Assembly: GCF_003217775.1 (NCBI RefSeq)
Contig: NZ_QJVJ01000011.1
Span: forward strand, 62,001 to 126,000
DNA from: Paenibacillus flagellatus
GTDB lineage: Bacteria > Bacillota > Bacilli > Paenibacillales > NBRC-103111
Direction: 5' to 3'
Length of the DNA stretch: 64,000 nucleotides
Shown here piece after piece: positions 41,239-50,481 of the stretch. The position numbers were made by a program, and so were the translations under genes. The notes beneath the pieces were generated by a model. It searched no databases and was not told the DNA's origin. It saw only the letters and a program-made list of their open reading frames with translations. Position 1 is the stretch's first letter; each line of letters begins with the position of its first letter.

Positions 41239-43211
41239 CATCCCGCCGGGAACCGGATCGACAGCAGGTAATCGTCTCCGCCCGGCGACGATACCTCGAG
41301 CGTCCCGCCGATTTGACGCACCCGCTCCCGCATGCTGCTCAAGCCGAAGCCGAACGGGCGGTCGCCGTGCGGCTTGCCGTCGTTCCAGAGCGTGAACGTC
41401 ACCCGGCCGTCGGCGTAAGCCAGCTCATACCGGAATTTGCCCGCACCGCCGTGGCGCAGGCCGTTCGTCAGCCCTTCCTGCATCGTGCGGAACACCACTT
41501 TTTTTTGCAGCGTGCCGAGCGCGGGCAGTGCCGAAACCTCGCCGGTCACCTCGATTCCCGCGGCTTCCTCCGTCGCTTTGGCCAGCTCGGACAGCGACTC
41601 CTCCAGATCGAATTCCGCTCCGATCGACTTCATCATATGGACGGATTCGCGAACGTCCTGCAAGCTTTTCCGGACAAGCTCGACCGACAGCTCCAGCTTG
41701 CGCAGCCCTTCTTCCTCGCGCCCTTTCTTCAGCAGAAGCCGGGCCGCGTCCATCTGCACGAGCGACGTCGTAAGCGAGTGGCCGACGCCGTCGTGAATGT
41801 CGCCCGCGATCCGGTTGCGCTCCTCGAGCACGTACATTTCCGCCATCGCTTCGGAACGCTCCCGAATCGATATCTCGAGCAGCCGGTTCGACTCCGCGAG
41901 CTCCGCCGTCCGATCCTCCACCATCCGCTCGAGCGACTCGGTAAACGTCCGGTGCTCGGCGCGGATGCGCGATATCCGGGTCAGCATCGCCATTCCGAGC
42001 GCGAGGACGAACAGCAGCACGCCGTAGCCGGCCGCGTTTTCCACGATATACGCCTCGGTCGTCGAATGAAGCGGAAACACCCGCAGCGACTTGACGTAGA
42101 ACGAACCGCCGATATGGACGACGACGCACAAGACGGCCGACAGAATCCCCGTCAGCATCCAGCCGGTTTCCCGGTCGGCCAGCTTCCAGTAGCGGCGCAC
42201 CGCGAAAAGGACGACCGCTACGCCCGACACCGTGAGACCGGGAAGCAAAAAGACCGTGTAAAGACGGTAATACGTTCTGAAATCGGTCATCAAGGCGATG
42301 ACGGTAAGCGCGAACGCCCCGACGAAAAAATACGCGGCCAATACCCGGAACAGCGAATGACGGCGTCCTCCCGCGAATTGATGCATGAACAACTGAAAGG
42401 CGCCCGTAGCCGCGATGCCCGGCAGGTCGGCCAAGTAGACGAGCACCGGAGCGTGCGGCAGCAGCTGGAACGAGTACGATCGGAACAAATACCCGGCCGC
42501 GGCGCAATACGTGATGATCGCAAAGCTTAAATAATACGGGTCCCGCGGGGACCGCAAGTAAAGCGCCGTCGACGCGAAGCCGAGAAGGCCGAACAGCAGC
42601 ACGTATAACAGGCCGACCGCGTCGTAGCGGATCATCTCCGCGAGCAGCGTCTTCCCGTCCCCGACGGCGTAGCTGCCGACGTACAGCGAGGGCCGCACCG
42701 GATCGACGTGGACGAGCAGCGTGCGAGGCCCGTCCTTCGGCTGCATCTCGTACGAGCGCCAGCCGAAGGACGGATGCATGAAACGGTCCGCTCCGTCGTT
42801 GTCCACCTCGCCGAGCTTGACGCCGTCGACGTACAGCTGATAGTGGCTTTGCCGCTTGACCCACAAGTACGGATCACGGGAGCCGCCCGTCTCCCCGGGC
42901 AGAACGATCCGAAGCCAGTATGGCTCCGGAGCCTCCCGCTTGCCATGCTCGGCTTGCAGCTCGGCGAGCGGCCTCCAAGCGACCGCACGGTCTTCGGGAA
43001 CGCCGTCGCGGAAAGGGAGCTCGCCCGCGTACGCCTCCCAATCGTCCCCCACTCCGAAGGCGGCGACGTCGTCGGCTTCGCCCATCCGGCCGGGCAAGCC
43101 CGCGATCAGAAACGCGACGACGACGTAGAGCAGCGCGCCGATCCCGATAAATAGCGCGTATGTCCACAAGCCGGATCGGCCGCCGTCGACCGTCCGGTTC
43201 GGTTCCTTCAT
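41238..43211 (-). CDS. sensor histidine kinase with 7TM-DISM input module
   Basis: 657 residues. After one N-terminal helix comes an extracellular jelly-roll domain (7TMR-DISMED2 type; PYWLRIVLPG, WVKRQSHYQLYVDG), then seven membrane helices. The cytoplasmic part is a HisKA_3 kinase with phosphoacceptor His in ERNRIAGDIHDGVGHSLT, an N box (MQEGLTNGLRHGGA) and a G box (FGFGLSSMRERVRQIGG). The external domain probably binds a carbohydrate. ATG at 43211 follows GGGAG. No response regulator is adjacent. Confidence 0.9.
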   Translation of the reverse strand: MKEPNRTVDGGRSGLWTYALFIGIGALLYVVVAFLIAGLPGRMGEADDVAAFGVGDDWEAYAGELPFRDGVPEDRAVAWRPLAELQAEHGKREAPEPYWLRIVLPGETGGSRDPYLWVKRQSHYQLYVDGVKLGEVDNDGADRFMHPSFGWRSYEMQPKDGPRTLLVHVDPVRPSLYVGSYAVGDGKTLLAEMIRYDAVGLLYVLLFGLLGFASTALYLRSPRDPYYLSFAIITYCAAAGYLFRSYSFQLLPHAPVLVYLADLPGIAATGAFQLFMHQFAGGRRHSLFRVLAAYFFVGAFALTVIALMTDFRTYYRLYTVFLLPGLTVSGVAVVLFAVRRYWKLADRETGWMLTGILSAVLCVVVHIGGSFYVKSLRVFPLHSTTEAYIVENAAGYGVLLFVLALGMAMLTRISRIRAEHRTFTESLERMVEDRTAELAESNRLLEISIRERSEAMAEMYVLEERNRIAGDIHDGVGHSLTTSLVQMDAARLLLKKGREEEGLRKLELSVELVRKSLQDVRESVHMMKSIGAEFDLEESLSELAKATEEAAGIEVTGEVSALPALGTLQKKVVFRTMQEGLTNGLRHGGAGKFRYELAYADGRVTFTLWNDGKPHGDRPFGFGLSSMRERVRQIGGTLEVSSPGGDDYLLSIRFPAG

Positions 43212-43419
43212 CGTATCCAACTCCCATTGTTCGAAAAAATGACCCCGATCATCCACTCATTCATTCATTATAGCACGCGAGCGGGGCGTTCGGCCGGAGA
43301 ACGGCCTACTTGTTTGTATCGGAATTTTTGCTTCGATCCGATAGGGAATTTTCGCCTTTTGGCGAATAAGGTATATATCGCCGTATCTTTTGGCGGACGC
43401 CACAAAAGGAGGTAAGCCC

Positions 43420-44007
43420 ATGTACGTACTGAAAGATAAAGAAATCGTCTTCGTCTTTACCGGTCCGACCGGTGCGGGCCGCAAAACGATCGCCGAAATG
43501 GCCGGCGCCACGATCCACATGAAGCAAGTGCTCTCCTACACGACCCGCGAGCCGAGACCGAACGAAGCGGAAGGCCGCGACTATCATTTCGTCGATCCGG
43601 ACGCCTTCGCCGCCGCCGAGCGCAACGGCGAGTTCGTCGAGGTCGTGGACATCGACGGAGTCCGGTACGGCGTCAAGCATGCCGACATCGAGGCCGCGCT
43701 GCGGCAGTACGGCTGCATTTACCTCGTCTTGAACCGGTACGGCGCGGAAATATTGAAGGACGCCTACGGCGACAAAGTCAAGCGCTTTTTCATTTACGCC
43801 AGCCCCGATACGATCGTCGAACGGCTGAAAAACCGGGGAGACTCGGAGGATCGCATCCGGCGGTATTTGTCCCACTACGAGGAAGAGCTCGCGTACAAGT
43901 CCGAGTGCGAGCACGCTTACGAAAACATCGACTCTTCGCATACGATATACGACGTGGCCAAAACGCTGGAAAGCTATTTGCAGCGCGGCCTTCTCGACCT
44001 CGACTGA
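43420..44007 (+). CDS. guanylate kinase-like protein with altered P-loop
   Basis: 195 residues. GMP-binding segment SYTTREPRPNEAEGRDYHFV and the lid region are close to Gmk. The P-loop, however, is GPTGAGRKT (15-23) where Gmk has GPSGxGKGT: the ATP-binding Lys position is Arg21 and the Lys is moved to 22. This may be a second, divergent Gmk or a protein-interaction homologue. ATG at 43420 follows AAAGGAGG. Single gene; the usual gmk-rpoZ context is absent. Confidence 0.82.
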   Translation: MYVLKDKEIVFVFTGPTGAGRKTIAEMAGATIHMKQVLSYTTREPRPNEAEGRDYHFVDPDAFAAAERNGEFVEVVDIDGVRYGVKHADIEAALRQYGCIYLVLNRYGAEILKDAYGDKVKRFFIYASPDTIVERLKNRGDSEDRIRRYLSHYEEELAYKSECEHAYENIDSSHTIYDVAKTLESYLQRGLLDLD

Positions 44008-44055
44008 CTTCGGTTCCGCCCGTCCGTCCGCACCCGCGCGGCGACGAACACGACA

Positions 44056-44096
44056 AGAGACTGCCAACGCCGTTTTGGACAGGGCGAGCAGTCTCT
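44056..44096. terminator. bidirectional terminator hairpin
   Basis: 9-base perfect stem (44056-44064 with 44088-44096) followed by CGTTTTG, between convergent genes. Confidence 0.65.
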
Positions 44097-44114
44097 CGTT
44101 TTGTCGGACGCGGT

Positions 44115-45557
44115 TTACAAAATCGGCGACAGCAGCCGGGCGCAGGACTCGAGAAACCGGTTGCGGAGCGGGCGCTCCCGGTATACATCCTCGGTCAGCT
44201 GCGTGCAGTGCTCCTGATCGTCCAAAAAGATGCGCTGCAGCTTGCCGGCGGTTTCCGTGTCGTACAAGACGGCGTTCACCTCGAAGTTCAGCTTGAAGCT
44301 GCGCAAATCGATGTTCGCCGTTCCGACCGTGGCGACCCGCCCGTCCACGACGATCGTCTTCGCATGCAGAAACCCTTTTTCGTATAGGTAGCATTTCACG
44401 CCGACGGCGAGCAGCTCGCCCAAATACGACGTGGACGCCCAATAGACGAGCTTGTGGTCGGGCTTCGCCGGCAGCATGAGGCGGACGTCGACGCCGGACA
44501 GCGCGGCCATCTTGAGCGCCGTCATCAAACTTTCGTCCGGCACGAAGTAAGGCGACTGGATCCAGACGCTCTGCTTCGCGGCATGGACCATCTTGATATA
44601 CACCTTCTTGATCTGCTCCCGGTCGTTCGTCGGCCCGCTCGAGACGATCTGCATGCCGACCTTGCCGGCGTGATCGATCGGACCGGGGAAATACGCCAGC
44701 TCGTCGGACATCTTCGTCCCGGACGCCAAGTTCCAGTCCAGCACGAACTGCATCTGCATCTGATAGACGGCGCTTCCTTTCACTTTCAGGTGCGTATCGC
44801 GCCAATCGCCGAACCGCTTGTCCAGTCCGAGATATTCGTCCCCCACATTAATGCCGCCGATGTAGCCGCACGACCCGTCGATGATCGCCAGCTTCCGGTG
44901 GTTGCGAAAGTTGATTCGGAAATTGACGTACGGAATTTTCGACGGGAAAAAGGCCGCCGTCTGGCCGCCCGCCTCCGTCAACGGCCGGAAAAACCGCCGC
45001 GACAAGCCGGTGCTGCCGATATGGTCGTACAAAAACCGCACCTGTACGCCTTCCTTCGCCTTGCGCGCCAGCGCCTCGACGAGCCTGCGGCCCAAGCCGT
45101 CGTCCTTCACGATATAATACATCAGATGAATGTGCGACCGCGCCCGTTCGATGTCGCGCAGCAGCGATTCGAATTTGCTGTTGCCGTCGGTGAAAATGTC
45201 GACCTCGTTGTCCTGCGTATAGAGCGACTGCCCGCCGGACAAGTTCATGTAGATCATGTCCTGATAATGGATCATCGCCGGATCGTGGAAATGGATTCGG
45301 CGAATTTCCCGCTTCTGGCTTTCGATCAAGGCGTGAACGTACTCGCGACGCTCCGCCTTGATTTTGTACAGCTTCCGGCGGCTCAAGTTTTGCCCGAGGA
45401 ACAAGTAGAGCAGGAAGCCGGCGCCGGGCAGGAAGAAGAGCACCATCAGCCACGCCCACGTGACGCCGACGTTGCGCCGCTCCAGGAAGATGACCGCCGC
45501 GGCGAGCAGCAAATTGACAACGGACAATATCGTATACAAGTTTGGCGTGAAGTCCAT
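44115..45557 (-). CDS. cls: cardiolipin synthase
   Basis: 480-residue membrane phospholipase D-type enzyme that joins two phosphatidylglycerols. Two N-terminal membrane helices, then two HKD motifs: NHRKLAIIDG and LHAKTIVVDG. Length and layout match B. subtilis ClsA. AGGAGAG precedes ATG at 45557. It lies about 50 bases behind the AI-2E family gene on the same strand. Confidence 0.95.
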   Translation of the reverse strand: MDFTPNLYTILSVVNLLLAAAVIFLERRNVGVTWAWLMVLFFLPGAGFLLYLFLGQNLSRRKLYKIKAERREYVHALIESQKREIRRIHFHDPAMIHYQDMIYMNLSGGQSLYTQDNEVDIFTDGNSKFESLLRDIERARSHIHLMYYIVKDDGLGRRLVEALARKAKEGVQVRFLYDHIGSTGLSRRFFRPLTEAGGQTAAFFPSKIPYVNFRINFRNHRKLAIIDGSCGYIGGINVGDEYLGLDKRFGDWRDTHLKVKGSAVYQMQMQFVLDWNLASGTKMSDELAYFPGPIDHAGKVGMQIVSSGPTNDREQIKKVYIKMVHAAKQSVWIQSPYFVPDESLMTALKMAALSGVDVRLMLPAKPDHKLVYWASTSYLGELLAVGVKCYLYEKGFLHAKTIVVDGRVATVGTANIDLRSFKLNFEVNAVLYDTETAGKLQRIFLDDQEHCTQLTEDVYRERPLRNRFLESCARLLSPIL

Positions 45558-45605
45558 TGCGTTACTCTCCTATGCCGGCTCGTCGTCCGCCGTCCCGTGA
45601 AGGGC

Positions 45606-46703
45606 TTATTCGTCGGTCGGCGGATGGAGCCGCAGCCGGATGAGACCGTAGACGTGAACGACGATGATTTTGGCGACCGCGTACACCGGAACCGCCAGCA
45701 GCATGCCGAGCGGGCCGACGAGGCTGCCGACGACGAGCAGCAGCAGCAGTATCGTCAGCGGGTGGATTTCCAGCTGCTTGCCCATAATTTGCGGCGAAAT
45801 CAAATTGCCTTCGACCTGCTGCGCCACGACCGCCACGATGACGACCTTCAGCACCATGAACGGCGAGTCGACGAGCGCGACGATAATGGCCGGCACCGCG
45901 GCGAGGAAAGCGCCCACGTACGGGATGACGTTCGTAATCATCGCCGCGAGCGCAAGCAGGAACGCGTAGTCGACGCCGACGATCAAGTACCCGACGAGAC
46001 AGAGCACGCCGACGATGAAGGCGACGATAATTTGGCCGCGTATGTACAGGCTGACCGTTTCGTCCATCTTGGACAAAATGTCTTTCGCGTCTTCCTTGCG
46101 CGATTTCGGCAGCAGCTTGAGCATGCCGTCGCGGATTTTGTCCCCGTCCCGCAGCAGGTAGAACAGGATGAACGGCACGGTGACGGCGAGGAAAAACACG
46201 TTCGCGACGAACCCGATCACCGATTTGAAGTTCGCGCTGAGCAGGTTGAAGCCGACGACCAGGTAGTCGGACACTTTCGCCGACAGCTTGTTGAAGTCGA
46301 GCTCGAAGCTCTCGGCGAACCGGGTGAACCATTCGCTCTCCGCGAGCTCCTGCCCTTTGCTGACCGCCGCCTGCAGCAGCGCCGGCAAGCTGTTGATCAG
46401 CTCGGTGAACTGCCGCTTCAGCACCGGCGCGACGAAGATGACGACGATCGTCACGAGCAGCGCGAAGAACAGGTAGATGATCAGGATGGCGAGCGAGCGC
46501 GGCACGTTTTTGCCCGTCAGCAGGTTGACGACGGGACGGAACAAGTAATACAAAATGCCGGATATGAGAATCGGGGCGAACAGCGTCTGGACGAGCACCT
46601 TAAGCGGGTAAAAAATAAAGTCGATCTTTACGCCGACCCAAATGATCAGGAAGACGAGAAGAATACCGTACCCGATCCGGAAAAATTTCGTTTGTGGCAG
46701 CAT
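45606..46703 (-). CDS. AI-2E family transporter (YtvI/TqsA-like)
   Basis: 365 residues with seven to eight membrane helices in the AI-2E/UPF0118 pattern: a first helix cluster, a long soluble amphipathic region (about residues 95-160), then FFLAVTVPFILFYLLRDGD and the late motif QQVEGNLISPQIMGK. Members carry autoinducer or sodium/proton antiport functions, so the substrate is open. ATG at 46703 has only a weak ribosome binding site, but it lies 44 bases after a good promoter. The same strand continues into cls. Confidence 0.85.
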   Translation of the reverse strand: MLPQTKFFRIGYGILLVFLIIWVGVKIDFIFYPLKVLVQTLFAPILISGILYYLFRPVVNLLTGKNVPRSLAILIIYLFFALLVTIVVIFVAPVLKRQFTELINSLPALLQAAVSKGQELAESEWFTRFAESFELDFNKLSAKVSDYLVVGFNLLSANFKSVIGFVANVFFLAVTVPFILFYLLRDGDKIRDGMLKLLPKSRKEDAKDILSKMDETVSLYIRGQIIVAFIVGVLCLVGYLIVGVDYAFLLALAAMITNVIPYVGAFLAAVPAIIVALVDSPFMVLKVVIVAVVAQQVEGNLISPQIMGKQLEIHPLTILLLLLVVGSLVGPLGMLLAVPVYAVAKIIVVHVYGLIRLRLHPPTDE

Positions 46704-46753
46704 GTCAACACCAACCGGAACCAAAATGTGGAACGCTTCGACGTTACGGTTCC

Positions 46754-46762
46754 ATTATAACA
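46754..46762 (-). promoter_or_regulatory. extended -10 of the AI-2E family gene
   Basis: Minus strand TG-T-TATAAT, a perfect extended -10, with no convincing -35. Confidence 0.5.
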
Positions 46763-46786
46763 GGTTGGCGGGTGCGAGGACAGAGC

Positions 46787-46821
46787 GGCCCCGGACGGAA
46801 ACCGAAGTTTCCGCCGGGGCC
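46787..46821 (-). terminator. hairpin downstream of the DHA2 transporter
   Basis: 15 base pairs with one bulged A and a 4-base loop, 59 bases past the MFS stop on the minus strand; no T run. Confidence 0.55.
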
Positions 46822-46879
46822 GGTACCGGAGCCGCCCGCGTGCGCCGACGCTCCCGCTGCGATCCGGGGAAGGCGCGGC

Positions 46880-48343
46880 TCAAGCCGCTCCCATACCTTT
46901 CGTCTCCGAAAGCAGCTTCGGCTTCAGCTTGCCGACCGTCAGGCTGAGCGGCAGCGCGACGAGGGCGATGACCGTCGCGATCAGGAACACGTCGTCGACG
47001 CTCATCGTGAACGAGAGCAGCTGGAGCTGGACTTTGTCCGTCACGCCGGACTTGACCAGATCGGTCGCATGTCCCGTCGAATACGAGGCGAGCAGCGACG
47101 TGAAGATGGCGATCGAGAACGAGCCGAACACGTTCCGCGTCCAGTTCGACATCGACGAGGCGTGCCCGGCCAAATGCGGCGGGATACGCTCCATGCCGGC
47201 GTTGCTCGCGGGCATCATGACCATGGCGATGCCGACGTTGCGCACGATCATCCAGAACAAAATGTACGAATGCGAGACGTCCACGCTGAGCCAGCTGAGC
47301 GTCAGCGTTCCGACGCCGAGCAGAGCGATGCCCGTCGTCAGCAGCCAGCGCGGCCCGATTTTTTCGTACAGCTTCGCCACGATCGGCATCATGAGCGCCA
47401 TCGCGAGCGACGCCGGCAGCAAGATGAGTCCGGTATCCATCGGGGTGACCCGTTGAATGTTCTGCAGGAAGACCGGGATGAGCAGCATCCCCGAGTACAG
47501 GCTGACCGTCAGGATGCTGACGATGACGAGCGTCAGCGTATAGCGGCCGTTCGCGAGAACGCGCAGGTCGAGCAGCGGCGTCTCGGCGACGAGCTCGCGC
47601 CAGATGAACAGCGCGAGGAAGACGAGACCTGCGGCGAACAGCGTCACGATTTCGGCGGACGCCCATCCCCAAGCATGGCCTTGCCCCAGCGCGACGAGCA
47701 GCGAGGCGCTGCCGATCGTGACGGTAACGAAGCCGATCAGGTCGAACGACTTCGGCACCTTCAGCCGGTAATACGGAATGAAGCGGGTGACGCACAGAAC
47801 GGAGACGAGGCCGACCGGGATATTGATCCAGAACAGCCATTTCCAGCTCCAGCTCTCGAGCAGCCATCCCGCGAACGTCGGGCCGATCGCCGGCGCCAGC
47901 ATCGCCGAGACGCCCCACAGCCCCATCGCCATCGCTTGTTTTTCGCGCGGGATGACTTGATAGATGATCGTCATCGTGGCGGGCACGATCAAGCCGCTGA
48001 AGGCGCCCTGCAAAATGCGGAACACGACTAGGGAAGCGGGATTCCAGGCGAACGCGCACAAGGCGGACGCCAGCGTAAACCCGGCCAGGGCGAACAAATA
48101 CAGCCGCTTGTAGCTGAATCGTTCGCCGAGATAGCCCGTAATCGGCGCGATCGTCCCCATCGCCAGCATGAAGCCGGTGATCGTCCACTGGATCGTGCCG
48201 AGCGTCGTCTCGAAATGGTGCTGCAGCAAAGGCAGCGCGATATTGATGGTGCTCGTCGCCAAGGTCGAGATGAACGACCCGCAAAAGATGGCGATCATGA
48301 CCGGCCAAAACCGGACGCGGTTCAAAGCTTCGTTTTCACTCAC
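46880..48343 (-). CDS. DHA2 family MFS multidrug transporter (EmrB/QacA type)
   Basis: 487 residues with 14 membrane helices. It has the DHA2 motifs: ITGYLGERFSYKRLYLF (motif A), FRILQGAFSGLIVPAT (motif B) and MGLWGVSAMLAPAIGPTFAG (motif C). It exports drugs by proton antiport. GTG at 48343 follows CGGAGGAG. Its promoter overlaps the first PadR operator, and padR is divergent, so PadR most likely controls it. Confidence 0.92.
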   Translation of the reverse strand: MSENEALNRVRFWPVMIAIFCGSFISTLATSTINIALPLLQHHFETTLGTIQWTITGFMLAMGTIAPITGYLGERFSYKRLYLFALAGFTLASALCAFAWNPASLVVFRILQGAFSGLIVPATMTIIYQVIPREKQAMAMGLWGVSAMLAPAIGPTFAGWLLESWSWKWLFWINIPVGLVSVLCVTRFIPYYRLKVPKSFDLIGFVTVTIGSASLLVALGQGHAWGWASAEIVTLFAAGLVFLALFIWRELVAETPLLDLRVLANGRYTLTLVIVSILTVSLYSGMLLIPVFLQNIQRVTPMDTGLILLPASLAMALMMPIVAKLYEKIGPRWLLTTGIALLGVGTLTLSWLSVDVSHSYILFWMIVRNVGIAMVMMPASNAGMERIPPHLAGHASSMSNWTRNVFGSFSIAIFTSLLASYSTGHATDLVKSGVTDKVQLQLLSFTMSVDDVFLIATVIALVALPLSLTVGKLKPKLLSETKGMGAA

Positions 48344-48374
48344 GGTTTCTCCTCCGATTCGCTCGTATCCGAAT

Positions 48375-48403
48375 TTGATTATATGTATCTTTTTACATAT
48401 AAT
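48375..48403. promoter_or_regulatory. overlapping divergent promoters with PadR operator 1
   Basis: The plus-strand padR promoter is TTGATT (48375-48380), 17 bases, TATAAT (48398-48403). On the minus strand TATAAT (48378-48383) serves the MFS gene. Both -10 boxes are the arms of a perfect 10-base inverted repeat (48378-48387 and 48394-48403) that contains ATGT-N8-ACAT, the PadR consensus. Confidence 0.75.
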
Positions 48404-48437
48404 GAATAACGAACTTATCATATCTCCTTTTTGGCAT

Positions 48438-48455
48438 TATGTCAAAACTGACATA
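48438..48455. promoter_or_regulatory. PadR operator 2
   Basis: Perfect 7-base arms TATGTCA/TGACATA spaced by 4, again ATGT-N8-ACAT. It lies just upstream of the padR ribosome binding site, 56 bases centre to centre from operator 1. Confidence 0.65.
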
Positions 48456-48470
48456 GAAGGGAACGTCCGA

Positions 48471-49034
48471 TTGAATACGCTATCGTACGGATTGCTCAGC
48501 CTGCTGTCGCTCAAGCCTTGCTCCGGCTACGATTTGATGCATCAATTCGAGCTGTTTTGGCCGGCGAAGCACAGCCAAATTTATCCGCTCCTCTCCGCCA
48601 TGGAGAAGGAAGGACTCGTATCGTTCGAGCTTGTCAGCCAATCCGACAAGCCGGACAAAAAAGTGTACACGATTACGGATCGCGGCACCGCCGCTTTGAA
48701 GGAATGGCTGGAAGGACCGACCGGAGAGCCCGTCATGAAAGACGAGATGCTGCTGAAGACGTACTGCTTGTGGAACACGTCCCCGGAGAACGCGCTGCGC
48801 ATGTTCGGCGAGCGGGAGAAGCTGTACGAGGAGAAGCTCGGCCGATTGGAAGCGAAGGTGCGCATGCTCGAGCAGGTCGCGAACGGCGACCCGGACAACC
48901 TCGAATTCCGGTCCCATTACTTCGGCATCTACATGCTGCTGAACAAAGCGCTCTCCAACACGCGCTCGAACCTGGAATGGTGCCGATGGGCGCGGGCCGC
49001 GATCGGGAAACGGATACACGAAGGCGGGGGATGA
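48471..49034 (+). CDS. PadR family transcriptional regulator
   Basis: 187 residues. N-terminal winged helix (TLSYGLLSLLSLKPCSGYDLMHQF, SQIYPLLSAMEKEGLV) and a C-terminal dimerisation helix domain of the Vir_act_alpha_C type. The start is TTG at 48471, 9 bases after AGAAGGG; this gives the usual family N-terminus, whereas longer in-frame starts would run through the operators. It should repress itself and the divergent MFS pump, released by a drug-like ligand. The stop codon sits in the terminator loop. Confidence 0.9.
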   Translation: MNTLSYGLLSLLSLKPCSGYDLMHQFELFWPAKHSQIYPLLSAMEKEGLVSFELVSQSDKPDKKVYTITDRGTAALKEWLEGPTGEPVMKDEMLLKTYCLWNTSPENALRMFGEREKLYEEKLGRLEAKVRMLEQVANGDPDNLEFRSHYFGIYMLLNKALSNTRSNLEWCRWARAAIGKRIHEGGG

Positions 49035-49047
49035 TTCCCCCGCCTTT
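49021..49047. terminator. bidirectional terminator over the padR stop
   Basis: Perfect 11-base stem (49021-49031 with 49036-49046); the padR TGA is in the loop. It serves padR and the convergent MFS gene. Confidence 0.8.
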
Positions 49048-50456
49048 CATCGCGTATCGGCTTCCGGACGCTGCGCCGAAACCGCGGCCGTCCGCGCGCC
49101 GGCCGTCTTCCCGAATTGCATCAAATAAACGATCCCTACGACGACGATCATGAGTGCGAGAAACGCGAATACGTTGCTGTACAGCACCGCCTCCGCCGGC
49201 GGCACCGGGTTGAGGCGGAACGACGCCGTCTCGGCGTCGAGCGCTTTGCCGATGAGCGTCGTCGCCGTTGCGCCGGCGATGAAGTTCAGCATCGCGAACA
49301 GCCCCATGCCGCCCCCGGTTTGCTCCCTCGTCAGCGTCCGCGATATCGTGTTCGACATCGCGATCTGCATAAACGTCTGGCCGACGTTGCCGAAGACGAG
49401 GAAGACCGCGATGACGACGGGCGCCAAGCCGACGACCGACGACAGCGCCGCGAAGCTGAACACGATAAGCGAAGCGGCGATCGCGAACAAATAGCGGTTC
49501 CCCTTCTCGTCCGCCAGCTTTCCGCCCTTGCGTCCGAGCAGCGCGGAGGCGATCGCCGCGGGGAACATGACGAAGCCGACCGAAAGCGGCGACAAATGAT
49601 TGACGTGCGCGAGCAGCTGCGGGGTCAGAAACGGCGTTCCGAAATTGAGCCCCGTCATCAGAAACGCGATCGCGAGTCCGAGCGAGAACGACTTGTTGCG
49701 GAAAATGGCCGGCTGCACGAACGGCTCGGCCGCATAGCGGATCCGGACGAGAAACGCGGCGAACAGCGCCGCCCCTGCCGCGAGCAGCGGCCAGCTGCCG
49801 AGCGTGATGGCGAGCAGCAGCGAGGCGACCGTCCCGGCGAGGAACAACCCGCCCCAATAGTCGATGCGGCGGGCCGTCCCCCGCTCGTCGTCCAAATATT
49901 TGCGGAAAAACGGCAGGACGAATATGGCCAAAATCGACAAGGCGAACAAATACCGCCAGTTGACGAGTCCGGCCACGAGGCCGGAGACGATCGGCCCTAG
50001 CGCCGAGCCGAGCGCCAGCCCGACCGCCGTCGTGCCGAGCGCGCGGCCCCGCTTCTCCGGCGAGAAGTAGCGGACCGGCACGATCATCGCGGTCGCCGGA
50101 ATGACCGACGCCCCGGCCGCTTGGAACAGCCGTCCGGCGATGACCATCCAAAATTCCGAGGCGGACAAGCCGATGATCGAGCCGAGCGCGAACGCGATCA
50201 GCCCGATCGTGAGCAAATCTTTCAGCCGGTACTTATCCGCCAGCTTCCCGAACGTCACCGAGCCGATCGCGTAAACGATCATGTAGCCCGTCAGCATCCA
50301 GCTCACCTGGGACGGCGTCAAATCGAACTCCGCGCTGATGACGGGCAGCGCCACGTTGAACATCGAAGCGTTCATGACGGATATGATCAAAGTAAAGACG
50401 AGCACCCGCAGCAATTTGTCCGCGTGCTGCCCGCGTTGAATCGTCGGCGTCTCCAT
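49047..50456 (-). CDS. MFS transporter, DHA2-like drug efflux (TetL/QacA-like)
   Basis: 469 residues, 14 predicted membrane helices. Motifs: FGKLADKYRLKDLL (motif A), GRLFQAAGASVIPAT (motif B) and GTTAVGLALGSALGPIVSG (motif C). This is the drug antiporter set close to tetracycline and quaternary ammonium exporters. AAGGAAT precedes ATG at 50456. Convergent with padR; whether PadR also controls it is unclear, since no operator copy is seen near its start. Confidence 0.9.
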   Translation of the reverse strand: METPTIQRGQHADKLLRVLVFTLIISVMNASMFNVALPVISAEFDLTPSQVSWMLTGYMIVYAIGSVTFGKLADKYRLKDLLTIGLIAFALGSIIGLSASEFWMVIAGRLFQAAGASVIPATAMIVPVRYFSPEKRGRALGTTAVGLALGSALGPIVSGLVAGLVNWRYLFALSILAIFVLPFFRKYLDDERGTARRIDYWGGLFLAGTVASLLLAITLGSWPLLAAGAALFAAFLVRIRYAAEPFVQPAIFRNKSFSLGLAIAFLMTGLNFGTPFLTPQLLAHVNHLSPLSVGFVMFPAAIASALLGRKGGKLADEKGNRYLFAIAASLIVFSFAALSSVVGLAPVVIAVFLVFGNVGQTFMQIAMSNTISRTLTREQTGGGMGLFAMLNFIAGATATTLIGKALDAETASFRLNPVPPAEAVLYSNVFAFLALMIVVVGIVYLMQFGKTAGARTAAVSAQRPEADTR

Positions 50457-50481
50457 GCAGATTCCTTCTTTCTTCTATTGT

